Of a DNA stretch of 28,219 nt, positions 20,345-28,219 are shown in pieces. How positions within the stretch are numbered: position 1 is the stretch's first letter; each line of letters starts with the position of its first letter. The notes under the pieces are model-generated. The model was not told the DNA's origin. It made no database searches and was given only the letters and a program-made list of their open reading frames with translations. This stretch comes from Sperchopsis tessellata (Eukaryota > Arthropoda > Insecta > Coleoptera > Hydrophilidae). The position numbers and the translations under genes are program-made. The stretch spans positions 1 to 28,219 of the forward strand of contig JAWQRN010000577.1 in NCBI GenBank assembly GCA_033557685.1. The letters are read 5' to 3'.

Positions 20345-20944
20345 GTAAGTTCGTTAAATTTTTTGTATAATGTTCATATGTTGAATTTTTATTTAATTTG
20401 CTTTAAATTTTTTACTGTAAATTGTAGAGTAATTATTATTTAAAAAAATGAGGCTACCAAACTAAATTGAAAAGTCAGTTCTTTCTTTTGCTTTAGGCCA
20501 TTCTATAAAATGTTTTTTTTTTAAATAAAGAAAGGTGTATTTAAACCCAGGAAAAAGCCTATGCCCATTGACTTGACTTCACAGAAACACACTCTGCAGC
20601 TTATAACATAAGCTTTAGTATGTAAAACAAATAGTCTTTTTATTACATCTAGTACAACTCGATGTTGACCATTTTAAAAGACTTAGGACTTGATCTTTAA
20701 TAAAACAAGCGGTAGAAAATACTATTTTAATAAAAAACGACTAAGTATTTTTTTCTCAATAAGGGTGATCATGTTTCTCTTGACAGAACCGACCAACGAG
20801 GCAAAAAATTTCCATCAAATAAAACAGAATCTGATTTCATCGAAAAAATTAAGACGTATAATTCCAACTTAAGAGATCAATTGTTGTAGAAAGTATTCTA
20901 AATGCAGTATTTACATCCACATCTATCTATATATCTAAGAATGT
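20345..20944. other. AT-rich DNA, no assigned gene
   Basis: No assigned coding relic. The 60-codon frame 20690-20872 (+) runs towards the relic at 20945 and might be its decayed upstream part, but no motif is recognisable. Confidence 0.45.
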
Positions 20945-21965
20945 GCGCATTATGAATTAGTTATTGCTTCGGAGAGATTTTTCCGTAGGATATTTTATAC
21001 CAAGTATAACTTATCTTTCTTCTCGCCTAATAAATATCAATTTTTTTTTGTGAATTACGTCCAAGCTAATAATACTAAGTATATTGCATTAGAAACTGAA
21101 TACAGAGATCATCGAATAATGAAAAGAGTAAGCAAATTACGGCAAGGCACGAGATAAAGATAGAGCATCTACATGTGATAATTGTATGAGTTTAACTTTC
21201 GATCTTTAAAGTGTGATTTACAGATTCCGTATTTAGAAGTTTCCCCACTTTATTACAGTCGCAAATAAAATGTTTCTAATATAACAGTATACGAAGCACA
21301 TCTTCCTCACAAGGCATACTGTTATACGTGGAAGGAAATTAATGTAATAGGCAACGAGGAAATTCTGAAATTGGTACAGCACTGGTTCCAGACTTTGCCT
21401 GCAACTATTACGAAGTTTTACTGTTTTCAGACACTTGTAGTGGACATAATAGGAACTAATACATAGCGGTATTGTTTATATTTATTGTTCAAAACTATAA
21501 GTTCCAGATCATTGAGCACAAGTTCGTTGTAAAGGGCCACACGCACATGTAAGTAGACTTAATGCATAATGCTATTGAATCAGTCAAACATGTAGCAGTA
21601 TTAACGATGAACGGTTGGTTCCAATTTTTTTAAGATTTCCAGATCTGAAAATCATTGCAATAAGGATGGCGATGCTTATATAACTAAAGAGTTAAGATTC
21701 GAAGGCTTTAGGGACTTAGAAAAGTTAGCCGGAACACTAATCAAAATTAAAAACAATTGTACTAAAGGTAACTCAGTGCAATGATTAAAAATAGAACTCC
21801 TACATTTTGAGAAAACTCATCTGAGGACCCTTTGTTTAGCTAAGATCACGACAGCGAATAAAAAGTGAGTGGTAGTCATTCCTATGGAGTACCATAACTG
21901 GTACGGATTCTGAGCCCTCAAATTCAGAATCCGATGAACATTTCTGTGGCTTATTAAACTTTATT
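20945..21965 (+). pseudogene. DUF7869-like transposon-associated protein relic
   Basis: About 1 kb of plus-strand coding sequence is readable across several frames. FFRRIFYTKYNLSFFSPNKY leads to a zinc-site-like region with its cysteines lost, then LETEYRDH. DNCMSLTFDL is followed by QIPYLEVSPLYYSRK, ITVYEAHLPHKAYCYTWKE and NEIGTAL-type residues. LLFSDTCSGHNRN and FIVQNYKFQIIEHKFVVKGH with THM come next, then LMHNAIESVK and ELRFEGFRDLEKLAGTLIK. This order (FDLQ, SDxCxGQNRN, HKFxxxGHTHMExDxxH) is that of a large arthropod family annotated with DUF7869, usually multicopy and thought to be transposon-borne with an RNase H-like fold; I rely on memory for the name. The acidic residues SDTC and the D after THM (here VD) look like a DDE-type core. 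Stops and at least four frame changes make it dead. It ends with an acidic TDSEPSNSESDEH tail near 21910-21950. Confidence 0.72.
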
Positions 21966-22962
21966 TTAATTTTTTAATTAAAAGTCCATTTTATTTTTTC
22001 ATTAAGTATTTATAAAATAATAAAAAGATAAAATCAAACGCATTTAATTGGCACTTCTTTTCTATTAATAAATTCGTATTAACTTTTATTTAGACAAGTG
22101 AAAGTGATCAAGTTCATTTATAGAGCACTGAACATTCAAAAAGTATTACATATTTTAATGAAATCTTACATTCTTCCATCAAATTTTCTTTTGCACTTCA
22201 TTTACTTTCATAATCAGTTGTCATTGAAATTAAAATTTACACACTGAATTATGGGTAGATGAATTAACCTTAAAACTGCTTTTATTCAAAAAAGTAAATT
22301 GTGGGGTTGGTCATGTTTACCAACAAACTGAGAATATATCCATAACAATTGTTAACAGATATAAGATTAATAGTTGAATAGAATATTGTAAGAGCACTTA
22401 GCTGCATAGGGGTGCAGTTGCACTAATGAGAAGTGGTATTCTTCAAAACACAGCTTTAAGCTATTTGTTCAAAGTATGTACTATAATAACGTGGTCGGAA
22501 ATAAAATTGTCATACTTATTGAACTTTTGTAGAAGGTAGGTATTCTAGCGTTTACTACAATGTTAGATATATTCTGACCCCTCCTAAACGGCTTATATTA
22601 GTCACTTAATATAGGAGAACGAATATACGAAGGCTGAGCTGCATACAAATAATAATAAACAATTTATTTCAATGAATATTATAAAGAAAAAATAGTATAT
22701 ATATATATATATACAGTGTTTAGTTTCATAATGATTGAATTATGCAGAGCTACAATTTCCGTTTCAGAATTAATGTTGATATTTTTTAAATGCCCATTTA
22801 TATGTAAGTTATATAAGTGTTTTTAATTTCGTTGTAAAGCTAGTAATCTATTTTTAGATACCTTAAATAACGATTTATTTATCTTGTTTCTGAGTACATA
22901 TTTAATAAATAAATTATATTTCGATATACATATAATTTAAAAATTATTTGTTCTTGAACTAT

Positions 22963-22967
<5 letters not shown>
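21966..22967. other. AT-rich DNA, includes (TA)n at 22695-22713
   Basis: No gene recognised. A TA tract of about nine units lies at 22695-22713 with no RTE end beside it. CTGCATAGGGGTGCAG at 22403-22418 has short inverse arms. Confidence 0.55.

Positions 22968-23020
<53 letters not shown>
22968..23020. repeat. Compound microsatellite (TA)n(GA)n
   Basis: About 13 TA units (22968-22993) pass directly into about 14 AG/GA units (22993-23020), then abut the RTE 3' fragment. Confidence 0.95.
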
Positions 23021-23187
23021 CCGAGAGATAGCATAAGACTAAGACGAAGACCAAATGACAAGGGCAGAGAACTCATACGTTATTTGGGAGTCACGTGGAT
23101 GAGAAAAATGCACAACCGTGACGAGTGGAAGGAACTTGAAGAGGCTTTCGTCCAGCAGTGGATAAATACCGCCTGATTATGATGATA
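23021..23187 (+). pseudogene. RTE 3'-end fragment, second copy of first family
   Basis: From 23027 to the stop at 23174-23176, 49 codons are open: IRLRRRPNDKGREL, then LGVTWMRKMHNRDEWKELEE and AFVQQWINTA, stop. This is the C-terminal tail of the RTE at 6101-8797 and is better preserved, with no stop in the tail. The following bases TTATGATGATATG run into another TA tract. The 5' part is missing, the normal outcome of incomplete reverse transcription, and the truncation point touches the (TA)n(GA)n tract. Confidence 0.88.
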
Positions 23188-23204
23188 TGTATATATATAT
23201 ATAT
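23188..23204. repeat. (TA)n tract at RTE fragment 3' end
   Basis: Alternating A and T directly after the RTE 3' end, as at 8798-8847. Confidence 0.85.
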
Positions 23205-23287
23205 AAATATAATTCATAGGGAATTAAACTAATCTAATTTTATTAAATTCGGATGGATTGCTTTAATTTTATATTTTTTATAATTTA

Positions 23288-23358
23288 AATACTCGGCTCG
23301 ACATCGATTTTTTGCCGATTCTGAGCATTTGCAAAGTAGTTTTATTTAGCCGAGTATT
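23288..23358. repeat. Inverted repeat, 11-bp arms
   Basis: AATACTCGGCT (23288-23298) and AGCCGAGTATT (23348-23358) are perfect inverse copies around a 49-base spacer. It could be a small foldback or a transposon end; family unknown. Confidence 0.6.
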
Positions 23359-23462
23359 AGTACTCGATCCCGGACCGGTTATCCCCTAGTAAATGTCCGT
23401 ATTACTTTCACTATAATTTAACCTATCTTAAAAAATCCAATTAAAAACCAAATGAGTTCGAA

Positions 23463-23612
23463 ATGGTAGAAACATTGGAGCTATATCTTCAAAGAGCTTC
23501 ATTGTTGAAACGATCACTTTCGGATGGAGTTGGAGGCCCTAGAGAAATACTTTGTATAGGCAAGAGGCGATGTAGTTCATGGGGGCAGGGTCGAGTGGGG
23601 TTCAAAAACTGA
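23463..23612 (+). CDS. Unrecognised 49-codon ORF of coding-like composition
   Basis: ATG at 23463 opens 49 codons, MVETLELYLQRASLLKRSLS, then DGVGGPREILCIGKRRC and a Gly-rich end before TGA. The composition (Leu, Ser, Gly, Arg, Glu) is unlike the AT-driven frames around it, and the local GC is higher. The LQRASLLKRSLS stretch could form an amphipathic helix and is faintly like the N-terminus of some LTR-retrotransposon gag proteins, but this is not convincing. A partly overlapping frame, 23579-23767, continues in another phase. It may be a fragment of a host exon or transposon protein. No function is assigned. Confidence 0.25.
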   Translation: MVETLELYLQRASLLKRSLSDGVGGPREILCIGKRRCSSWGQGRVGFKN

Positions 23613-24699
23613 AAAGTTATAAACTTCGATTGCGATATTCTTCGAATGAAAACTTGCGAATAGTACTGTTAACGAGGCAGTATTTCACAAGTACAGGACA
23701 ACGTAGTTATTATACGGACAGCAAATATTTTCGAGCAAATATAATTCAAAGAATTATAATGCCATAAAAACAAAACTAACTTATTTATTGTACCTTTGTT
23801 TTAATTTAATTGTATTTAACATTTACCGCGTTTAATTTTAGATATTTTTCTAATTTCTGGACCTCATTGTCCAAATAAGTAACAATGTTACAAGGAAAAA
23901 TTTCACCCAGACCAAACCATTGAAGTTTAAAACACCATTTTAGCTTATTTTGATTATCAAAGTTGTTTAAAAAAATAAATTATTGTGAATTAATATACAA
24001 TTTTTTTATTTGAAACGGTTGTAGGTTTGCTATTTTTTCAAGCATTTTTAAAGTATGTATCATTATAGTCATCCCCAAACAACGCACTATCAGAGTTCCT
24101 AATTTCGATTTAATTTCACAGCCATTTAAGAATCGAATGAGAAAACTTACAATCTGTAATTGAAAAGTCTCAATTCTGAATAAAATTTAAGTTTATTTTG
24201 TAATGCGCAGTGGTACTTATAAAATTGTCGTATAACTATTCATATACGAATGGTCCAATTATAATCCGATACGCCTTTGAATGTCAAACGTGGTTTTATT
24301 ATATTTGATATTATACAGTATGTAAAAATACATACAAACCTAAACCTATTCTGCCTGAATAAATATCTTTTTTAATATAAATATACACGTGTAGTTGTAG
24401 CAAAAATTCTTATTTATATTCATTTGATTTGCTATTTCACATCTGTTAATGTCTATAATAAACTACTTGTACTTCAGTTTTCACGAACCACGCCAACAAA
24501 TTTCCAGGTTTTGTATTCTGTTTGGCGATTTTCCACATTAGTCGATGATATTTCTAAAAGAATCAAATGGGAAACAATACACAGCAAGTTTCTACCTCGG
24601 TGTTACTTATTTATTTTGAATTTAAAAATGGAAGCTTAAGAATTGTAAATAATGCTCTTGTTACATGTGATTGATATTACATAAAATATACAGATGAAA
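23613..24699. other. AT-rich DNA, no assigned gene
   Basis: No coding relic could be assigned. The 71-codon frame 24424-24639 (+) carries no known motif. The 3' terminus of the minus-strand LINE relic may extend into the high end of this stretch. Confidence 0.5.
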
Positions 24700-26000
24700 C
24701 GCATAATGCCGGTCAGTATGAATGTTACTGAGCGGTATTTAATAGATTTTTAGTTAATACGGTGATCATGATCTTTATAGAATATGTTAATTTGTTTATA
24801 TTTTTTTAAGTTTCTTAATTTGATAAGACCGTTAACATTTTCGTCTGTTTGGATACCTAAAAACTTTGTATTATTAGTAAACATTATTTTTTCGTTATCC
24901 ACACCCACACATTAGTTGTATAAAATCCTGCCTGCCATTATTTCACAAGTAACATAAGGACCCTGGTCTTTGAGATAATATCCAGAATGTTCCAGCTCAA
25001 ATCATAAAACTTGTGTCATCTGTATGATTAATTAGAGTATGCATTTCATAAGAAATCACATAAATCAAATCATTGATATAAATAAAGGCTAGTTCAGTAT
25101 CAGTAGATTTCTCTTTCAATTAACCACGTTCCGATGTGCTAAAAAGTCTACATTAGATGAAAAAAAAAAATGTATTCACTTGATGCTTATTAAACTTAGA
25201 ACATATGTGCCTGTAATTTTCTTTTCCCAGAACTTCTTTATCCTCGACTACGCTGGTAAATTTTAATACATCAGTAAATATGCCATATTTGAATGAATTA
25301 TTGATACTGCAAAGATGTCTATAAAATTCATACACACAATTTTGGATTTTAAGTTATCTCTAAGATTTAATGTATAGTAATGAGAGCGACAAAACATAAA
25401 TTTGCTATTATCCCTTATATAACAAGAAAATATCGGAATATTTAAATTTCTAACTAGAATTGATGCAGGGTTTACTAAATATTTATTAAAATCAGCAGCT
25501 ATATCCTAATGAGGTTCTGGTATTTCGTATAATTTGATTTTAATATAATTGTCTTTCAAGCTATAAATAATTTTCCAGATGCAATTTGGTTTGTTGTTTG
25601 AATTTCTAATGAAACTAGCACAACTATTCAACCTAACTTTGATTAAGGAATTGTTATATTATTAAATCCCTGTATACATTATCAAATGTACTGTGTAATA
25701 GTAATACATTGATTTTATTTATATACTCACTTCTTTCTTGATGAGAATATACTGATAATTACTATTACCTACATTACATTTAACATTTTTTAAATTAAAA
25801 TATTTCTCAAGAAGTAATTTAAATGTAGGAATAAAATTGTTCCATTGTACATTTACATACCAGTTAGCAAAATCATATAGTATTTACCAATCATGTTCAG
25901 CCAACAATAATTTTAAATTTATTTTATTCTCACTATTAGATATTCTTCATGTAGAAATTTAATTTGTTGATATTAACAAATTTATTATCATGAATGTGAG
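24700..26000 (-). pseudogene. Jockey/CR1-like LINE pol relic, reverse strand
   Basis: Reading down the minus strand gives the order of a LINE ORF2 after its endonuclease. The linker has NWYVNVQWNNFIPTFKLLL and NKPNCIWKIIYSLK (25890-25560). IAADFNKYLVNPASILVRNL (near 25507-25448) matches the FNxYFVxxG block. INNSFKYGIFTDVLKF (near 25308-25262) matches the xSFxxGIFPDxLKxxxVxPxxK block, with ENYRHI for NYRPIS at about 25210. FIYINDLIYVI leads to NHTDDTSFMI (near 25075-25013), where the catalytic YADD has become HTDD. NNTKFLGIQTDEN (near 24880-24842) matches the FLGxxxD block. The thumb and 3' end fade out below 24700. Frameshifts and stops are frequent, so the copy is old. Endonuclease motifs above 26000 are not convincing. 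A clade finer than Jockey/CR1-like is not claimed. Confidence 0.82.
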
Positions 26001-26528
26001 TTTTTGATGAATATGGGAGAGAGTCCAGTAAATAAGGGTAGTAGTTAATATAAATAATTCATATATGTGAAGTGATAATGCAATTCAATAAAGGTATGTA
26101 TTTTGAAAGTGTTTTTTTTTTAGGAATTCCATTTCTAATTTGGGGTTGCTAATGGTTTTAGAGCTTTTCTTTTACGATAGTTAAAACCAATTTAACAAGA
26201 CAATAAAATGGGTCGTCAACGGTCCTCATAACCTGAAGGCAGTCTGTTGTTTATTGGGAGGCTACAAAAGTGTTTGTGCTGAAATTTCAAAATGGGGTTA
26301 CATTGTACAGGCCTTCGACTTTATCTTTACAAATAATGGTGCAGCTAGAAAGTTACAATGCACTTTTGTAGCAAAACATATAGATGTGGTAAGAATGAGA
26401 GAGTGCGTGTTTTTTTAAATAAATCTATACACTATTGTAAAAATAGTACTTTCTCTCTTGAAATGTTAAATAATTGTAAATTGTAAATCTCTGTTTAAAT
26501 TTTACTACAACGTTTTATGAACCAACGA
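26001..26528. other. AT-rich DNA before mariner relic
   Basis: 26205-26420 is somewhat GC-richer and open in one frame with CCLLGGYKSVCAEISKWGYI, but no family was recognised; it could be decayed N-terminal transposase or unrelated. The rest is AT-rich. The upstream end of the minus-strand LINE may also lie here. Confidence 0.4.
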
Positions 26529-26978
26529 AGGGCATTTTTAGTTTAATGGAGGTATTTACAACCACAACTGTAGGATTTGGTCTGAAAATCATCCCCATAC
26601 GGTTATTCAGCAAGGACTACATGTGTATTCACATTCCATTTCATTATAGGATCATATTTATTTGAATAAAATCAAACAACGGTTACGGTTACCGGGCAAT
26701 GTTATTTTAATATGCTGTTATATTTTGTTATACCAAGTTTACGTAATCATGATATTGATAACATAATCTTCATACCAGATGGTGCACCTCCCCATATTTA
26801 TACTACAGTCAAGGAATTAATTAACACGTTTAGTAATCGCTTAATATGCAGTCTCTGTTCTAATACCTGGTCAGCGCGCTCCCCTGATAACAATTCGGCA
26901 GAATGTTGGATTTGGGAATATCTAATAGAAGATATACTACTAGATATACTAGAAAATGCGCGGATATTCAACATTTAA
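26529..26978 (+). pseudogene. mariner-like (DDE) transposase relic, C-terminal half
   Basis: The plus strand reads FNGGIYNHNCRIWSENHPHT, matching the FxLNGxVNxQNCRxWxxENPH block of an arthropod mariner-type family. GSYLFE, a stop and TVTVTGQCYFNMLLYFVIP follow, as in GPYFFE..TVTVxGxRYxxML. DNIIFIPDGAPPHIYTTVKE is the second catalytic block (FQQDGAPPH), with the aspartate kept. WSARSPDNNSAECWIWEYL corresponds to WPARSPDLTPxDFxLWGYL. The final 88 codons (26712-26978) are open. The helix-turn-helix N-terminus is not visible, the first acidic motif reads NEGHF instead of DEGHF, and stops lie at 26606 and 26664, so it is inactive. No inverted repeats were found at its ends. The transposase would cut and paste an element at TA sites. 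Confidence 0.86.
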
Positions 26979-27284
26979 ACTGAATTAAATTTTACGTCCA
27001 GACGGTACTTCCAACCATTACAAGTCTATGGTTATTAGTTTGACCCTTCAGAGTTTGTGGTACTGTAAAGTCATGTATAATAAACAGGGATTTTAGTTCT
27101 GTAGGTTGGAAATACTAAGATATATCGGTTTAAGTTAATATTTTGTGAGATCTGTGACAGAGTAATGTTAGCATTTGAACTTAAAATTTGAAGTTCTGTG
27201 ATAAAATAAATAAATATTTGTAGAAAAAAATTATAATATACATACAATAAATCATTTCTTTTTATAGTAATTTGAAATCTCCGG
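26979..27284. other. Spacer between mariner and piggyBac relics
   Basis: AT-rich; no gene, no clear terminal inverted repeats of either element. The 74-codon minus-strand frame 27071-27295 has no known motif. Confidence 0.55.
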
Positions 27285-28048
27285 ATGGCTTCCAAATACT
27301 TTTTAGACGATCCAAAAAGCCCACTAAGTGTTGCTGAGCTTCTTCGATTAGCGGAATTTCTTTTTTAGACGATTTCCCCAAAGATAATTTACCCGACACT
27401 GATATGGAATCCGAGGTTATGAAGACAATGTTGTCTAAATGCAAGAATTTACTACGTTTAATGAAATGGTGGACCTACTACGTCTAAAGAGATATTGGAG
27501 AATGAACCTACTGCGTCTAATGAGATGGTGGAGAAAAAGCATCTACTGAGTCCAGTGACATGAACGAGGATGAAGTGGAAAACAAAAAAAAAGAAAGAAT
27601 AAATGAACCAAGTAAGGTGGATCTAAACATTCATCAAATAAAGCAAAGTCAAACGAACCTAATAGAAAATGAAAAAGAAGGCAAGTTTTTAATGAAATAC
27701 AAGATTATATTCATCCGGAAGGAATAACACCACTGAGTATTTCATTAAGGTTCTTGGACCATTAATTGAATATGTTACATTTTTTACAATTTGTATAGCG
27801 TTCAGAAAAATAAACTTCTAAATTTGAAAGAGGACGAACTATTAGCCTTTATAGGTATACATTTTTTATGGGTTACCATTGTTAACCAAGTTACAAAAAT
27901 TATTGATCGACTGATACTGATTTGTCTGTTCCTTTAGTTTCCGGAACTATGACTAGAAATATATTTCAAGATATTTCGAAAAATTTGCATGTTAATGATA
28001 ACATCAAACTAACAAGAGAAAATACCGAGAATATATATAAAATTAGGC
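27285..28048 (+). pseudogene. piggyBac-like transposase relic, N-terminal part
   Basis: ATG at 27285 opens MASKYFLDDPKSPLSVAELL, then a frame break to DDFPKDNLPDTDMESEV. An acidic, low-complexity N-terminal region follows, with a short repeat (PTTSKEILENE / PTASNEMVEKK), as usual before the piggyBac core. From about 27745 the core begins: VLGPLIEYVTFFTICIAF, LKEDELLAFIGIHFLW (the LTxDELxAFIGIxxxMG block), a degraded YWSTD region, and SGTMTRNIFQDISKNLHVND with LTRENTENIYKIR (the MxRxRFxxIxxxLHFxDN block). The match stops at 28048, before the first catalytic aspartate, so the DDD core and the C-terminal Cys-rich domain are missing. At least three frameshifts are present. The family call is firm from the block order; intact family members are around 550-600 residues. 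Confidence 0.88.
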
Positions 28049-28110
28049 TGGTTGTATTGCGGAGACCGGAAAGTAATGTCGTTTTTTTACATTAAATTCA
28101 AACAAAGAAA
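28045..28110 (+). mobile_element. Possible mariner-type 5' end joined to piggyBac relic
   Basis: TTAGGCTGGTTGTATTGCGG and, after it, CCGGAAAGTAATGTCGTTTT resemble 5' terminal inverted repeats of mariner elements, which often start TTRGGYTGG and contain AAAGTAATTGCGG- or AAAGTAATGTCG-like sequence. The junction sits at a TA within ATATATAAAATTAGG, the target of mariner insertion. Only about 65 bases are present before the next repeat. There is no transposase reading and no right end. Confidence 0.4.
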
Positions 28111-28118
28111 TTTTTAAC

Positions 28119-28159
28119 TTCGTCCACTGTTGCAAGGGACATTTGCAACAGTGGACGAA
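28119..28159. repeat. Perfect 17-bp-stem hairpin at edge repeat
   Basis: TTCGTCCACTGTTGCAA (28119-28135) and its exact inverse (28143-28159) enclose a 7-base loop. The right arm is the start of edge repeat copy 2, so the repeat appears to begin with, or be joined to, an inverted copy of its first bases. Confidence 0.95.
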
Positions 28160-28219
28160 ACGTCGGCACTTATCAGAGCCTCTACACGGTTTCCACCCGG
28201 AAACAATATTCATACAGAT
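28143..28219 (+). repeat. Interspersed repeat, edge copy 2
   Basis: Direct copy of 2-75 with two mismatches (TTGTCAG/TTATCAG and ACAACATT/ACAATATT). It keeps GGACGAAACGTCGGCAC and the CACCCGG block. After CATACA the two copies differ, marking the likely end of the repeat. Confidence 0.9.

Noticed and set aside
1..28219. CRISPR arrays, tRNA or rRNA genes, bacterial operons.
   Set aside because: No regularly spaced direct repeats, no tRNA-like cloverleaf or rRNA core sequence was recognised, and the content is clearly eukaryotic transposon DNA.

Overview
The window looks like AT-rich nuclear DNA from an arthropod, most likely an insect. There are no bacterial-type operons, no compact ORFs and no intact gene. 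What can be recognised is decayed eukaryotic transposon DNA: BEL/Pao, RTE and Jockey/CR1-like retroelements, plus Tc1-like, mariner-like and piggyBac-like transposases. Two short stretches resemble arthropod mitochondrial atp6 and cytb (ATA read as Met). All assignments come from reading conceptual translations by eye; no database search was possible. Every protein-coding relic has stops or frameshifts.

Layout. 1-80: copy of an interspersed repeat that recurs at the far end. 1597-2330 (-): BEL/Pao protease-to-RT relic. 5640-6084: pyrimidine-rich tract. 6101-8797 (+): nearly full-length but inactivated RTE retrotransposon, lying between TA dinucleotide tracts. 10497-10690 (+): faint Tc1-like trace. 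11168-11488: element bounded by 27-bp inverted repeats that encloses the atp6-like and cytb-like scraps. 12700-14390: A-rich DNA with tandem repeats, then a probable LTR end and primer-binding site. 14665-15593 (-): second, 5'-truncated RTE. 15597-15990 (-): Tc1-like N-terminal relic abutting it. 16868-17185: MITE with 28-bp terminal inverted repeats. 18901-19148 (-) and 20230-20344 (+): two candidate first exons with good splice donors pointing away from each other, the only hint of host genes. 20945-21965 (+): relic of a DUF7869-like transposon-associated protein. 22968-23204: microsatellites around a third RTE 3' end. 24700-26000 (-): Jockey/CR1-like LINE relic. 26529-26978 (+): mariner-like transposase relic. 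27285-28048 (+): piggyBac-like relic, cut off by a possible mariner end, then a perfect 17-bp-stem hairpin that leads into the second copy of the edge repeat.

No functional system of cooperating genes is visible. The most unusual points are the mitochondrial-like scraps inside inverted repeats, the repeated association of RTE copies with (TA)n tracts, the edge repeat with its hairpin and GAAAC-GTC motif, and the possible divergent promoter near 19.1-20.3 kb. I did not find a convincing undescribed biological system.
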